Positions 36,269-45,235 of a DNA stretch of 64,000 nt are shown here, one piece after another (position 1 is the first letter of the stretch; each line of letters begins with the position of its first letter). The stretch spans positions 106,581-170,580 of the forward strand of contig NZ_WMLB01000042.1 in NCBI RefSeq assembly GCF_009709675.1. The letters run 5' to 3'. Both the position numbers and the translations under genes were made by a program. This stretch comes from Agromyces bracchium. Lineage in GTDB: Bacteria > Actinomycetota > Actinomycetes > Actinomycetales > Microbacteriaceae. Below the pieces are notes generated by a model that was not told the origin of the DNA, made no database searches, and saw only the letters and a program-made list of their open reading frames with translations.

Positions 36269-36298
36269 GGAGGCGCGGGCCGTTGGGCCCGCGCCTCC
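36269..36298. terminator. Bidirectional terminator between MFS and CopB genes
   Basis: A 13-bp perfect inverted repeat (36269-36281 and 36286-36298, GTTG loop) sits between the two convergent genes. Confidence 0.75.
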
Positions 36299-36305
36299 GT
36301 CGCGT

Positions 36306-38636
36306 TCAGTGGTGCGCGTGGACCGGCTCGTCGGCGACGCGGGTCGCGCGCTCGCCGAGGAGCTCGCGGGCGCTCGCCTCGGGGCGGAGGTCGAGGCGGC
36401 GGAGCAGCTGCGCGTTGCCGGCGACGATGATGGTCGAGAGCGACATCAGGATGGCGCCGACCGACATCGGCAGCACGAACCCGATCGGGGCGAGCACGCC
36501 GGCGGCGAGCGGCACCGAGATGAGGTTGTACCCGGCCGCCCACCACAGGTTCTGCTTCATCTTGCGGTAGCTCGCCCGCGAGAGCTCGATCACCGAGAGC
36601 ACCGAACGCGGGTCGTCGCTGGCGAGGATGACGCCGGCCGAGGCGATCGCGACATCCGTACCGGCACCGATCGCGATGCCGACGTCGGCCTGCGCGAGCG
36701 CGGGAGCATCGTTCACGCCGTCTCCGACCATCGCGACTTTCCGGCCCTCGCGCTGCAGCTCCTGGACCTTCGCGGACTTGTCCTCGGGTCGCACGCCGGC
36801 GAAGTACCGATCGATGCCGAGCTCGGATGCCACGGACCGGGCGACCGCGTCGGCATCGCCGGTGATCATGACGACCTCCAGGCTCAGCTCGTGCAGCGCG
36901 TCGACCGCGTCGCGGGACTCGTCGCGGATCGCGTCCGCGAGCTTCAGGGCGCCGATCACCGACCCGTTCTCGACCACGTGCAGGATGATCGCGCCGTCGG
37001 CGCGCCACTCGTCGGCGACGGCGAGCTCGTCGACGCCCTCCTCGGCGAGCAGGTGCGGCCCGCCGACGCGGATCGTGTCGCCGTCGACGCGCGCGGTGAC
37101 GCCCACGGCCGGAGCGGATTCGAAGTCGGTCGCGATGGCCGGATCGAGGCCGCGCTCGGTCGCGGAGCCGACGATGGCGCGGGCGAGCGGGTGCTCGGAA
37201 TCCATCTCGGCGGAGGCCGCCAGCGAGAGCACCTGCTCGGGGTCGCGGCCCGCGGCCGGCTCGATCGCGATGACCGCCGGCTGCCCCTTGGTGAGGGTGC
37301 CGGTCTTGTCGAAGAGGACGCTCGTCACGGTGCGCATGCTCTCGAGCGCGAGCCGGTCCTTGATCAGCACGCCGCCGCGCGCGGCACGCTCCGTGGCGAT
37401 GGAGACGACGAGCGGGATCGCGAGGCCCAGCGCGTGCGGACACGCGATCACGAGGACGGTGATCGTGCGGACCACCGCTTCATCGGGCAGGCCGAGCAGG
37501 CTCCAGATGGTCGCCGTGATCACGGCTGCGCCGAGCGCGAACCAGAACAGCCAGGCGGCGGCCCGGTCCGCGATCCGCTGGGCGCGCGAGGACGAGTTCT
37601 GCGCGTCCTCGACGAGACGGCGGATGCCGGCGAGCGCCGTGTCCTCGCCGACGGCGGAGATCTCGATCCGGATCCCCGAGTCGGTGGCGACCGTGCCGGC
37701 GACGACATGGTCGCCGTCGCTCCGGCGGACGGTCTTCGACTCGCCGGTGATCATGGATTCATCCATGCTCGCCGAACCCGCGACGACCACGCCGTCGGCG
37801 GGCACGCGTCCGCCGGGGCGGACGACGACGACGTCGCCGACCCGGAGTTCGGAGGGGTCGACCGTGACGGTCGCGTCGCCCTCGACGCGCTCGGCCTCGT
37901 CGGGCAGCAGTGCGGCGAGCGAGTCGAGCGCGGAGGTCGTCTGGGCGAGCGAGCGCATCTCGAGCCAGTGCCCGAGGAGCATGATCACGATGAGGAGGGC
38001 GAGCTCCCACCAGAAGTCCAGCTCGTGGTCGAGCAGCCCGAGGGTCGCGCCCCAGCTCGCGATGAACGCCACCGTGATGGCGAGCCCGATGAGGAGCATC
38101 ATGCCCGGCTTCAGCGCCCGGAGCTCGCTGACCGCGCCCGTGAGGAAGGGACGTCCGCCCCAGACGTACATGACGGTGCCGAGCACCGGCGAGATCCACC
38201 CGACCCAGGCCTGCTCCGGCAGGTCGTAGCCGATGATCATGGCGAACATCGCGGAGAAGCCGACGACGGGGACGGCGAGCACGAGGTTGATCCAGAACAG
38301 CCTGCGGAACTGCCCGACGTGGTCGCCGTGGCCGGCGTGGCCGCCGTGTCCGGCGTGCGCGTTGTGTCCGGCGTGCTCGGCGTGCGCGTCGTGCTCGGCG
38401 TGACCGGCATGGCCGGCGTGTGCGTCGTGCTCGGCGTGGCCGGCGTGGCCGGCATGCCCTGCGTGCTCGGAGTCGTCGCGCTCGCCGTGTGCGTCGTGAT
38501 CGCCGTGCGACCCGTGCATCTGCATCGCGGGACTCGCGGCATCCGCCTCGTGGTGGTGGGCGTGGCCGCCGTGCTCGTCGTGTTCGTGCCCGGCCGGAGT
38601 CGTCGACTTCGGGTGATTCCGCGCGCGCTCGTCCAT
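36306..38636 (-). CDS. copB: CopB-type (CPH) copper-translocating P-type ATPase
   Basis: A 776-residue P1B ATPase. The membrane metal motif is CPH (VIACPHALG), typical of CopB-group copper pumps, instead of the CPC of CopA. It has the phosphorylation site DKTGTLTKGQ, TGES, GDGVNDAPAL and eight helices. There is no CxxC metal-binding domain; instead residues about 17-110 are extremely His-rich with repeated GHAGHAEHDAHA units that could bind copper. I prefer the ATG at 38636 (GGGCGAG just upstream) over one six codons earlier. A CsoR-like operator at 38704-38720 overlaps the end of the upstream oxidoreductase gene. Confidence 0.92.
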   Translation of the reverse strand: MDERARNHPKSTTPAGHEHDEHGGHAHHHEADAASPAMQMHGSHGDHDAHGERDDSEHAGHAGHAGHAEHDAHAGHAGHAEHDAHAEHAGHNAHAGHGGHAGHGDHVGQFRRLFWINLVLAVPVVGFSAMFAMIIGYDLPEQAWVGWISPVLGTVMYVWGGRPFLTGAVSELRALKPGMMLLIGLAITVAFIASWGATLGLLDHELDFWWELALLIVIMLLGHWLEMRSLAQTTSALDSLAALLPDEAERVEGDATVTVDPSELRVGDVVVVRPGGRVPADGVVVAGSASMDESMITGESKTVRRSDGDHVVAGTVATDSGIRIEISAVGEDTALAGIRRLVEDAQNSSSRAQRIADRAAAWLFWFALGAAVITATIWSLLGLPDEAVVRTITVLVIACPHALGLAIPLVVSIATERAARGGVLIKDRLALESMRTVTSVLFDKTGTLTKGQPAVIAIEPAAGRDPEQVLSLAASAEMDSEHPLARAIVGSATERGLDPAIATDFESAPAVGVTARVDGDTIRVGGPHLLAEEGVDELAVADEWRADGAIILHVVENGSVIGALKLADAIRDESRDAVDALHELSLEVVMITGDADAVARSVASELGIDRYFAGVRPEDKSAKVQELQREGRKVAMVGDGVNDAPALAQADVGIAIGAGTDVAIASAGVILASDDPRSVLSVIELSRASYRKMKQNLWWAAGYNLISVPLAAGVLAPIGFVLPMSVGAILMSLSTIIVAGNAQLLRRLDLRPEASARELLGERATRVADEPVHAHH

Positions 38637-38701
38637 CGTCTCGCCCTTCCGCATCGCCAGGCGAACGGCGGATCGCCGTTCGTCGGCGCCAGCACGAGAG
38701 A

Positions 38702-39871
38702 TTATACCCCTGTGGGGTACAGCGACATCGGGTCGCGCAGGTCTCGGCTCGCCGACGTCGCGAGATCGCGCACGACGAGCGGGGCGTCGAGGCCCGCGAC
38801 CGCGGTGACGCGTCCGAGGTGGCGCCCGACGCCCACGGCCGCCCCTTCGACGTGTCGCGACCACTCCGTTCGATCGGTGGCCACGCCCCAGGCGGTGAGC
38901 ATCGAACCGTGGATCCGGCTGGAGAACCCCGAGTCGAATCCGTAGTCGCCGGGATCCGCCCCGCCGAGGAGGTCGTGCAGGATCGAGCGGGCGGCGTGGG
39001 CCCCCTGGGCTGCCGCATCATCCCAGTGGTCGACGCGGATGGCGGTGCCGCGCGCGAGGATCGAGGCGACGCTGCCGGCGGCGTAGACCCCGCGGAGCCC
39101 GGTCCGCAGTCGGGCGTCGACGGTGATCGCGCCCTGGTCGGAGCCGGATGCCGGGCGATGCGCGAGCGTGCCGTGCGCCACGATGGCGGCGTCGGCCTCG
39201 AGGGTCTCGCCGTCGGAGAGTTCGATGACGGCCGAGCTCGACCGCGTCGTGGCGCGCGCGACGCTGCGCCCGGTGCGGACCCGGATGCGGTCGCGATGGC
39301 GCCTGAGCAGTTCGGATGCGACGGCCGGGCCGAGCTGGTCGCGGAGGGGCAGCGACGACCGGGCGACGAGCGTCACGCCGACGCCGGCGTCGGCGAGCAG
39401 CGACGCGGTCTCCGAGCCGACGAGGCCGGCGCCGAGGATCACGACGCGTCCTCCGCCCTGCGGGAGGAGGCGTCGGACTCGTTCCGCGTCGTCAGCCGAG
39501 TGGAGGGGCAGGATCCGCGAGCGCGGAGTGCCGGCATCCGCTTCGAACGACGCCGGGCGCGGCACGCTGCCGGACGCGATCACGACGGCGTCGGGTGCGA
39601 GCCGGCCGCCGGAGCGCAGCTGCACCGTCCCGTCCTCCTCGATCGCCTCGACCTCGTCCTGCAGCAGGTCGGTTCCCGTCGGGACCGGTCGGCTCAGCTG
39701 CTCCCGGGTCAGGAGCCCGGTGAGCACGCCCTTGTTCACGAGCGTGCGGTTCGTCGCCCCCGCGGGGTCGACGATCGTCACCCGGCCCGGCCAGCCCGAC
39801 CGGACCAGCGTGTCTGCTGCGGACCAGCCGGCGGCGCCGGCCCCGACGATCACTGCGTGTTCTGAAGACAT
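38702..39871 (-). CDS. FAD/NAD(P)-dependent oxidoreductase (copper regulon)
   Basis: A 389-residue pyridine nucleotide-disulfide oxidoreductase-like flavoprotein. The FAD site is VIVGAGAAGWSAADTL at the N-terminus, the NAD(P) site VVILGAGLVGSETASLLADAG near 165, and the late FAD motif GVYAAGSVAS. The usual redox-active CxxxxC is absent (NRTLVNKGVLTG in that place), so it belongs to the ferredoxin/rubredoxin-reductase-like or NADH-oxidase-like branch and does not use a disulfide. It may reduce Cu(II) or restore redox balance during copper stress; this is inference from its CsoR-like promoter. GGAGG lies 4-8 nt upstream of the ATG. Confidence 0.83.
   Translation of the reverse strand: MSSEHAVIVGAGAAGWSAADTLVRSGWPGRVTIVDPAGATNRTLVNKGVLTGLLTREQLSRPVPTGTDLLQDEVEAIEEDGTVQLRSGGRLAPDAVVIASGSVPRPASFEADAGTPRSRILPLHSADDAERVRRLLPQGGGRVVILGAGLVGSETASLLADAGVGVTLVARSSLPLRDQLGPAVASELLRRHRDRIRVRTGRSVARATTRSSSAVIELSDGETLEADAAIVAHGTLAHRPASGSDQGAITVDARLRTGLRGVYAAGSVASILARGTAIRVDHWDDAAAQGAHAARSILHDLLGGADPGDYGFDSGFSSRIHGSMLTAWGVATDRTEWSRHVEGAAVGVGRHLGRVTAVAGLDAPLVVRDLATSASRDLRDPMSLYPTGV
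38704..38720 (-). promoter_or_regulatory. CsoR-like operator before copB
   Basis: ATACCCC-TGT-GGGGTAC lies 68 bp before the copB start and overlaps the stop codon of the FAD oxidoreductase gene. It gives copB its own copper-responsive promoter in addition to read-through. Confidence 0.68.
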
Positions 39872-39890
39872 GTCCACCTCCGTGTGCGGA

Positions 39891-39945
39891 ATACCCGGGT
39901 GGGGTATATGGTTGTCCAGCATGCCTCAATACCCCTACCCCGTAT
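39891..39945. promoter_or_regulatory. CsoR-like operators in divergent copper promoter
   Basis: ATACCC-GGGTG-GGGTAT (39891-39907) is a clear CsoR-type palindrome between the FAD oxidoreductase and copper-export operons. A weaker relative, ATAC-N9-GTAT, stands at 39929-39945. One operator set could control both directions. Confidence 0.68.
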
Positions 39946-39959
39946 CGAAAGGATGGGCG

Positions 39960-40037
39960 ATGAGCGTATATCCCCTGGGCCACCGGGCCGTGATCGATGC
40001 CGTTCAGGAGGCCGGCTATGTCGCGCAGCCGCGGTGA
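39960..40037 (+). pseudogene. 25-codon remnant of a CopZ-like HMA protein
   Basis: A short frame with an AAAGGA site encodes [25 protein letters not shown]. Its second half ([14 protein letters not shown]) resembles the last strand-helix of heavy-metal-associated domains; compare [15 protein letters not shown] in CopA of this locus. The metal-binding CxxC half is missing. It sits where many actinobacterial copper operons carry a copZ gene, and its end overlaps the start of the next gene. It may be a deletion relic, or retained for translational coupling. Confidence 0.5.
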
Positions 40038-41019
40038 GGTGAGTCCCGCCCTCCGTCTCGGACTCTTCGGCGCGGGCGTCGCGGGCGTCTTCGGCCTCGC
40101 GATCGCCGCAGGCCCCCTGATCGTGCCGCCCGACCGCGTCGCCGCATGGGCGGAGCAGAGCGAGGACCAGGCGCAGTCGCATGGCGGGGCGCACGATGCG
40201 CCCGAGGGGGAGGCGGAGCCCATGCCGCACGAGGTCCCCGGCCTGTCGATCGAGGCCGACGGATACCGCCTGGCCGACCTGCACGCGCCCGCAGAGGCGG
40301 GCAGCGCCGAGTCACTGCACTTCCGCATCCTCGACTCGGAGGGCGACGCGCTGACGGACTTCGACGAGACCCACGAACGGCCCCTGCACCTGATCGTGGT
40401 GCGCTCCGACGGGGCGCAGTTCCGCCACGTGCACCCCGAGCTCGAGGACGACGGGCACTGGAGCATCCCCTGGGAATGGGAGGCCGCGGGAACGTACCGT
40501 CTCTTCGCGGACTTCCGTCCGACCGGACACGACGAGACGCTCACGCTCACGACCACTGCGAGCGTGAACGGCCTCGTTGCCCCGACCGACGCGCCCGCGC
40601 CGGGCTCCCGGGTCGCCGAGGCCGGACCGTTCACGGTCGAGCTCACGGGCGACCTCGCCGCCGGTGCGGAGGCAGAGCTCGAGTTCACCGTGCGACGGGA
40701 CGGACGCCCCGTGACCACGATCGAGCCCTACCTCGGAGCTGCAGGACATCTGGTCATGCTCCGGGCGGGCGATCTCGGGTACCTCCACGCTCACCCCCTC
40801 GACGAGGCCGAGACCGCCGGGGCATCCGACCTCGGTCCCGACATCCGCTTCGCCGCCACCCCGCCCACCGAGGGCGACTACCTGCTGTACGTCGACTTCA
40901 AGGTCGACGGGCAGGTGCACACCGCCGCCTTCGCCGTCGACGCTGCGCTCGCCGCTGCGGAGTCGGCTGCACACGGCGACGGCGACGGCGACGGCGGCGA
41001 GCACGCCGACGGTCACTGA
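40018..41019 (+). CDS. His-rich periplasmic-facing protein of the copA operon
   Basis: A 333-residue protein. One N-terminal hydrophobic helix (residues about 15-36) is followed by an extracytoplasmic part with two beta-sandwich-like repeats. Repeated HxH and His-rich sites include [22 protein letters not shown] and [10 protein letters not shown], and the tail is [15 protein letters not shown]. Such proteins commonly precede copA in actinobacteria and probably bind or buffer copper outside the membrane. I start at 40018, because AGGAGG stands 7 bases upstream; a weaker start at 39997 is possible. The gene overlaps the HMA remnant and precedes copA by 29 bp. Confidence 0.75.
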   Translation: MSRSRGEVSPALRLGLFGAGVAGVFGLAIAAGPLIVPPDRVAAWAEQSEDQAQSHGGAHDAPEGEAEPMPHEVPGLSIEADGYRLADLHAPAEAGSAESLHFRILDSEGDALTDFDETHERPLHLIVVRSDGAQFRHVHPELEDDGHWSIPWEWEAAGTYRLFADFRPTGHDETLTLTTTASVNGLVAPTDAPAPGSRVAEAGPFTVELTGDLAAGAEAELEFTVRRDGRPVTTIEPYLGAAGHLVMLRAGDLGYLHAHPLDEAETAGASDLGPDIRFAATPPTEGDYLLYVDFKVDGQVHTAAFAVDAALAAAESAAHGDGDGDGGEHADGH

Positions 41020-41048
41020 GACGACGTGACCGACGAAAGGAATCACAG

Positions 41049-43376
41049 ATGAACGACAGCACCCAGCAGGCGCCACCGTCGACCGACGTGATCGAACTCG
41101 ACATCGGCGGAATGACCTGCGCATCCTGCGCGATGCGGATCGAACGCAAGCTCAACAAGCTCGACGGCGTCAGCGCGACCGTCAACTACGCCACAGAGAA
41201 GGCCCGCGTCGAGGTCCCGCCCGGCTTCACCACCGACGCCGTGATCGCGGAGATCCGGAAGACCGGCTACACCGCCGAAGCCCCGACGCCGCCGACTGCG
41301 GAGCGCGCCGACGCCGACGGTGCCGACGAGGCCGAGGACGGCGAGCTGCGCACGCTCCGGCACCGGCTGATCGGGTCGGTCGTGCTCTCCGTCCCCGTCA
41401 TCCTGATGGCGATGATCCCGCTCCTGCAGGTCCCGTACTGGCAGTGGCTGTCGCTGGCCCTCGCCGGCCCCGTCATCGTCTGGGCGGCCTGGCCGTTCCA
41501 CCGGGCGGCCGCGGTGAACCTGCGACACGGCGCCGCGACGATGGACACGCTGGTCTCGGTGGGCACGTCCGCGGCGCTGCTGTGGTCGGTGTACGCCCTG
41601 TTCTTCGGCACCGCGGGCACGCCCGGCATGACCCACCCGTTCGAGCTGACCGTGGCGCCGACCGACGGCGCCGCGAACATCTACCTCGAGGTCGCCGCCG
41701 GCGTGACCATGTTCGTCCTCGCCGGCCGGTACTTCGAGAAGCGGTCCAAGCGCACCGCCGGCGCCGCCCTGCGCGCCCTGCTCCAGCTCGGAGCGAAGGA
41801 CGTCGCAGTGGTGAAGGACGGCTGCGAGGAGAGGATCCCGATCGAGCGCCTCAGCGTCGGCGACGAGTTCGTCGTGCGCCCGGGCGAGAAGATCGCGACC
41901 GACGGCGTGATCGTCGACGGCCGCAGCGCCGTCGACCAGTCGATGCTCACCGGGGAGTCGGTGCCGATCGAGGTGACCGTGGGCGACCCGGTGGTCGGAG
42001 CGACCGTCAACGCCGGGGGCCGACTCGTCGTGCGCGCCACGCGCGTGGGCTCCGACACCCAGCTCGCGCAGATGGCGAAGCTCGTCGAGGACGCCCAGTC
42101 CGGCAAGGCACAGGTCCAGCGCCTGGCCGACCGGATCTCCGGGGTGTTCGTCCCGATCGTGCTCGCCCTGACCGCCGCAACGCTCGGCGTCTGGCTCGGC
42201 GCCGGATTCCCCGCGGCCGCCGCGTTCACCGCGGCCGTGGCGGTGCTGATCATCGCGTGCCCCTGCGCGCTCGGCCTCGCCACTCCGACGGCGCTGCTCG
42301 TCGGCACGGGTCGCGGTGCGCAGCTCGGCATCCTGATCAAGGGGCCCGAGGTGCTCGAGTCGACCCGGAAGGTCGACACCGTGGTGCTCGACAAGACCGG
42401 CACCGTGACGACCGGGCGGATGACCCTGCTCGCCGTGCACGCGGCGGCAGGCGAGACCGAGGTCGACGTGCTCCGCATCGCGGGAGCCCTCGAGGATGCG
42501 TCGGAGCACCCCATCGCGCAGGCGATCGCCGCCGGCGCCACGGCCCGGGTCGGCGAGCTCGCAACCGTCGAGTCGTTCGAGAACCACGAGGGCCGCGGCG
42601 TCCATGGGATCGTCGACGGGCACCTGACGGTGGTCGGCCGCGAGTCGCTGCTCGCCGATTGGGCCGTCGAGGTCCCCGAGGAACTCCGCGAGGCGAAGGC
42701 CGAGGCGGAGTCCGCGGGGCAGACGGCGGTGCTGGTCGCCTGGGACGGCGTCGCGCGCGGCGTGCTCGTCGTCGCCGATCGCGTCAAGGACTCCAGCCGC
42801 GACGCGATCGCGGAGCTGCGCCGCCTCGGCCTCACGCCGGTGCTGCTGACCGGCGACAACGCCACGGTCGCGCGGCACGTCGCCGACGAGGTCGGGATCG
42901 ACGAGGTCATCGCCGACGTCCTGCCGGCCGACAAGGTCGCGGTGGTCCGCGACCTGCAGGCATCGGGCAAGGTCGTCGCGATGGTCGGCGACGGCGTCAA
43001 CGATGCCGCGGCCCTCGCGCAGGCCGACCTCGGCCTGGCCATGGGCACCGGCACCGACGCGGCGATCGAGGCCGCGGACATCACGCTGGTCCGCGGCGAC
43101 CTCCGAGCCGTCGGCGACGCCATCCGGCTGTCGCGCCGCACCCTCGGGACGATCAAGACGAACCTGTTCTGGGCCTTCGCCTACAACGTGGCCGCGATCC
43201 CGCTCGCCGCGCTGGGGTTGCTCAACCCGATGCTCGCCGGCGCGGCGATGGCGTTCTCCAGCGTCTTCGTCGTCAGCAACAGCCTCCGCCTGCGGACCTT
43301 CCGCTCGCGGACCACCGGCGCCCCGCGCGCCACCACCACCGCGACCGCACCGGCGCGGGAACTCGAAACCGCGTGA
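41049..43376 (+). CDS. copA: CopA-type Cu(I)-exporting P-type ATPase
   Basis: A 775-residue P1B-1 ATPase. One N-terminal heavy-metal-associated domain carries GGMTCASC (Cys24 and Cys27). The membrane part holds the CPC copper site ([16 protein letters not shown]). Phosphorylation [17 protein letters not shown] (SEHPIA) and [14 protein letters not shown] complete the catalytic core. It exports cytoplasmic Cu(I) using ATP. GAAAGGAATC lies before the ATG. It is the central gene of the CsoR-like-controlled operon and is followed 27 bp later by the YHS gene. Confidence 0.95.
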   Translation: MNDSTQQAPPSTDVIELDIGGMTCASCAMRIERKLNKLDGVSATVNYATEKARVEVPPGFTTDAVIAEIRKTGYTAEAPTPPTAERADADGADEAEDGELRTLRHRLIGSVVLSVPVILMAMIPLLQVPYWQWLSLALAGPVIVWAAWPFHRAAAVNLRHGAATMDTLVSVGTSAALLWSVYALFFGTAGTPGMTHPFELTVAPTDGAANIYLEVAAGVTMFVLAGRYFEKRSKRTAGAALRALLQLGAKDVAVVKDGCEERIPIERLSVGDEFVVRPGEKIATDGVIVDGRSAVDQSMLTGESVPIEVTVGDPVVGATVNAGGRLVVRATRVGSDTQLAQMAKLVEDAQSGKAQVQRLADRISGVFVPIVLALTAATLGVWLGAGFPAAAAFTAAVAVLIIACPCALGLATPTALLVGTGRGAQLGILIKGPEVLESTRKVDTVVLDKTGTVTTGRMTLLAVHAAAGETEVDVLRIAGALEDASEHPIAQAIAAGATARVGELATVESFENHEGRGVHGIVDGHLTVVGRESLLADWAVEVPEELREAKAEAESAGQTAVLVAWDGVARGVLVVADRVKDSSRDAIAELRRLGLTPVLLTGDNATVARHVADEVGIDEVIADVLPADKVAVVRDLQASGKVVAMVGDGVNDAAALAQADLGLAMGTGTDAAIEAADITLVRGDLRAVGDAIRLSRRTLGTIKTNLFWAFAYNVAAIPLAALGLLNPMLAGAAMAFSSVFVVSNSLRLRTFRSRTTGAPRATTTATAPARELETA

Positions 43377-43403
43377 TCCACGCGACCTGAAAGGACACCA
43401 CCC

Positions 43404-43652
43404 ATGAGTGCACACTGTTGCAGCACCGGCGACGCCCGCGGCCACGCCGTCAAGCCGGCCGAGGCGACCGACCTGCTCCGCGATGGCGATGACCTGGCCG
43501 AGTGCCCGGTCATGCCCGGGAGCACGGTCGTGAAGGCCGATGCGGAGCAGGCCGGCCTGTTCCGCGACCACGAGGGCCAGCGCTACTGGTTCTGCTGCGC
43601 CGCCTGCGGCCCGATCTTCGACGCCGAGCCGGCGAAGTACGCGGTCGCCTGA
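43404..43652 (+). CDS. YHS-domain metal-binding protein
   Basis: An 82-residue protein. CPVMPGSTV and YWFCCAACGPIFDAEPAKYA form a YHS domain whose Cys residues can bind copper or another metal. An extra N-terminal SAHCCSTGDARGH adds a Cys/His cluster. Similar small proteins accompany heavy-metal P-type ATPases and may deliver or sense the metal. GAAAGGA precedes the ATG. It is last in the copper operon, just before a hairpin. Confidence 0.83.
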   Translation: MSAHCCSTGDARGHAVKPAEATDLLRDGDDLAECPVMPGSTVVKADAEQAGLFRDHEGQRYWFCCAACGPIFDAEPAKYAVA

Positions 43653-43664
43653 CCGAGGCCCGTC

Positions 43665-43687
43665 GGGCCGGCCGTTCGGCCGGTCCC
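43665..43687 (+). terminator. Hairpin after copper operon
   Basis: GGGCCGGCCG and CGGCCGGTCCC pair around a TT loop with one bulged base, 12 bp after the YHS stop codon. It probably ends the copper-export transcript. Confidence 0.55.
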
Positions 43688-43804
43688 GGCGGTCTTCGGC
43701 GCCGTGCCGAGAGGACGGTACACGAACCATCCGGGCAATCCCCCATCGAAGGACGCGCAGCGAGGTGGTCATCCTCGTCGACCGGACCATAGACTCCGGA
43801 AGGG

Positions 43805-45205
43805 GTGACGGCTCGCGAGGTCGCGGGCGGCCTGGCGGATGGGGGATTCGTGGCGGAGCAGGCTGGACAGAGGATCACGACGGCGTACGCGGCCGAGGTC
43901 GGGAGGGCCGCCTACCTCTGGGGTTGGCCCCTCGTCAACATGCACAACCGACTGAGCATCATGGAGCAGGTTCCTGAGCCGGGTCTGCTGGTGGGGATCG
44001 TCCCCGCGGGGCCGCCGAACCACATCGGCATGCTGCACGACTACATCCGCCCGGAGGAGCGCGTGGTCGCCTGCCCGAACCAGGACGTCGTGTACGGCTT
44101 CGGTGCGCTCGACGCCGAGCGCGGACCGGCGGTCGTGCAGGTGCCCGACTTCGGCGACCGGTTCTGGGTCTACCAGATCGTGAACCAGCGCACCGATTCG
44201 TTCGTCGAGCTCGGCAAGATGTACGGCACGAAGCCCGGGCACTACCTCCTCGCCCATGAGGATTGGGACGGCGAGGTCCCCGAGGGGATCGCAGGTGTGT
44301 TCCGGTACGACACGCGGATCGGGATCGTCATCCCGCGGGTGTTCCTCGACGACACGGCGGAGGACCGGGCCGCGGTCGCGCCGGTGGTCAACCGGATCAG
44401 CGTCTATCCGCTCGAGAAGTTCGACGGCACGATGAAGGTGACCGACTGGGCGAACGTGCCGACCTTCGGCAACGCCGATGCGACCGGCGACCAGGAGGAG
44501 ACCCAGTGGGTCGATCCGAACACGTTCTTCGACGTGTTCCCGGCTGTGCTCGACGAGATCCCGCCCCTCCCGGGCGAGGAATCGCTCTACGCCTGGTTCC
44601 GGACGGTGCTCGAGGGTGCAGCCCGCGATCCCGAGATCGCGGCGGCGCTCGGGCAGGCCGCGCTCGACGCCGACGTGACGGTGAAGGAGCTGTTCGAGTT
44701 CCGCAACTACGGCATCCCCGTCGACCACAACTGGACCACGCAACGTTCGGGGGCGCGATTCGGCACCGAGTACCTCCTGCGCACCGCGGTCGGGAAGTCG
44801 AACATCTTCGTCAACACGCCGAATGAGACCTCGTACTTCTACCAGGACCTCGACGCCGATGGGCGGCGCCTGCACGGGGCCCACGGGTACAGGGTCAGGT
44901 TCGACGCGGACCAGCTCCCTCCCGTGCGCGGATTCTGGTCGCTCACGGTCTACAACCGTCACCACTTCTTCCACCCGAACGACCTGGACCGGTACTCGCT
45001 CGGCACGAAGAACCAGGACCTGACATTCGACGCCGACGGCTCGCTCACCATCACCGTCGGTGGCGCCGCGCCCGCCGACCCGGCGACGCTCGCGAACTGG
45101 CTGCCCGCGCCCGATGACGAGTTCACGCTCTACCTCCGCGCGTACTGGCCCGACGACGCGATCCTCGACGGATCCTGGAACCCGCCCGCCATCGTCCGCG
45201 CCTGA
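43805..45205 (+). CDS. DUF1254/DUF1214 domain protein
   Basis: A 466-residue protein with the DUF1254 N-terminal signature (AYLWGWPLVNMHNR, CPNQDVVYGFGALDAERGPAVVQVPDFGDRFWVYQ) and a C-terminal DUF1214 half (GFWSLTVYNRHHFF, TLYLRAYWPDDAILDGSWNPPAI). The family is widespread and often exported, but no signal peptide is seen here. Its biochemical role is unknown. Translation appears to start at a GTG near a TAGACT hexamer. It shares a strand with the SulP transporter gene 31 bp downstream, so they may be co-expressed. Confidence 0.85.
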   Translation: MTAREVAGGLADGGFVAEQAGQRITTAYAAEVGRAAYLWGWPLVNMHNRLSIMEQVPEPGLLVGIVPAGPPNHIGMLHDYIRPEERVVACPNQDVVYGFGALDAERGPAVVQVPDFGDRFWVYQIVNQRTDSFVELGKMYGTKPGHYLLAHEDWDGEVPEGIAGVFRYDTRIGIVIPRVFLDDTAEDRAAVAPVVNRISVYPLEKFDGTMKVTDWANVPTFGNADATGDQEETQWVDPNTFFDVFPAVLDEIPPLPGEESLYAWFRTVLEGAARDPEIAAALGQAALDADVTVKELFEFRNYGIPVDHNWTTQRSGARFGTEYLLRTAVGKSNIFVNTPNETSYFYQDLDADGRRLHGAHGYRVRFDADQLPPVRGFWSLTVYNRHHFFHPNDLDRYSLGTKNQDLTFDADGSLTITVGGAAPADPATLANWLPAPDDEFTLYLRAYWPDDAILDGSWNPPAIVRA

Positions 45206-45235
45206 GCCGCACGGCGGCGGAGGGGAGGAGTTCGC

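Noticed and set aside
38237..38695. Thr/His-rich frame overlapping the copB N-terminus
   Set aside because: It is the copB His-repeat read in another frame.
34119..38945. A 1,608-codon plus-strand frame
   Set aside because: It runs through the MFS gene in another frame and antisense to copB. Repetitive Arg/Asp/Gly content and no motifs show it is an artefact of high GC.
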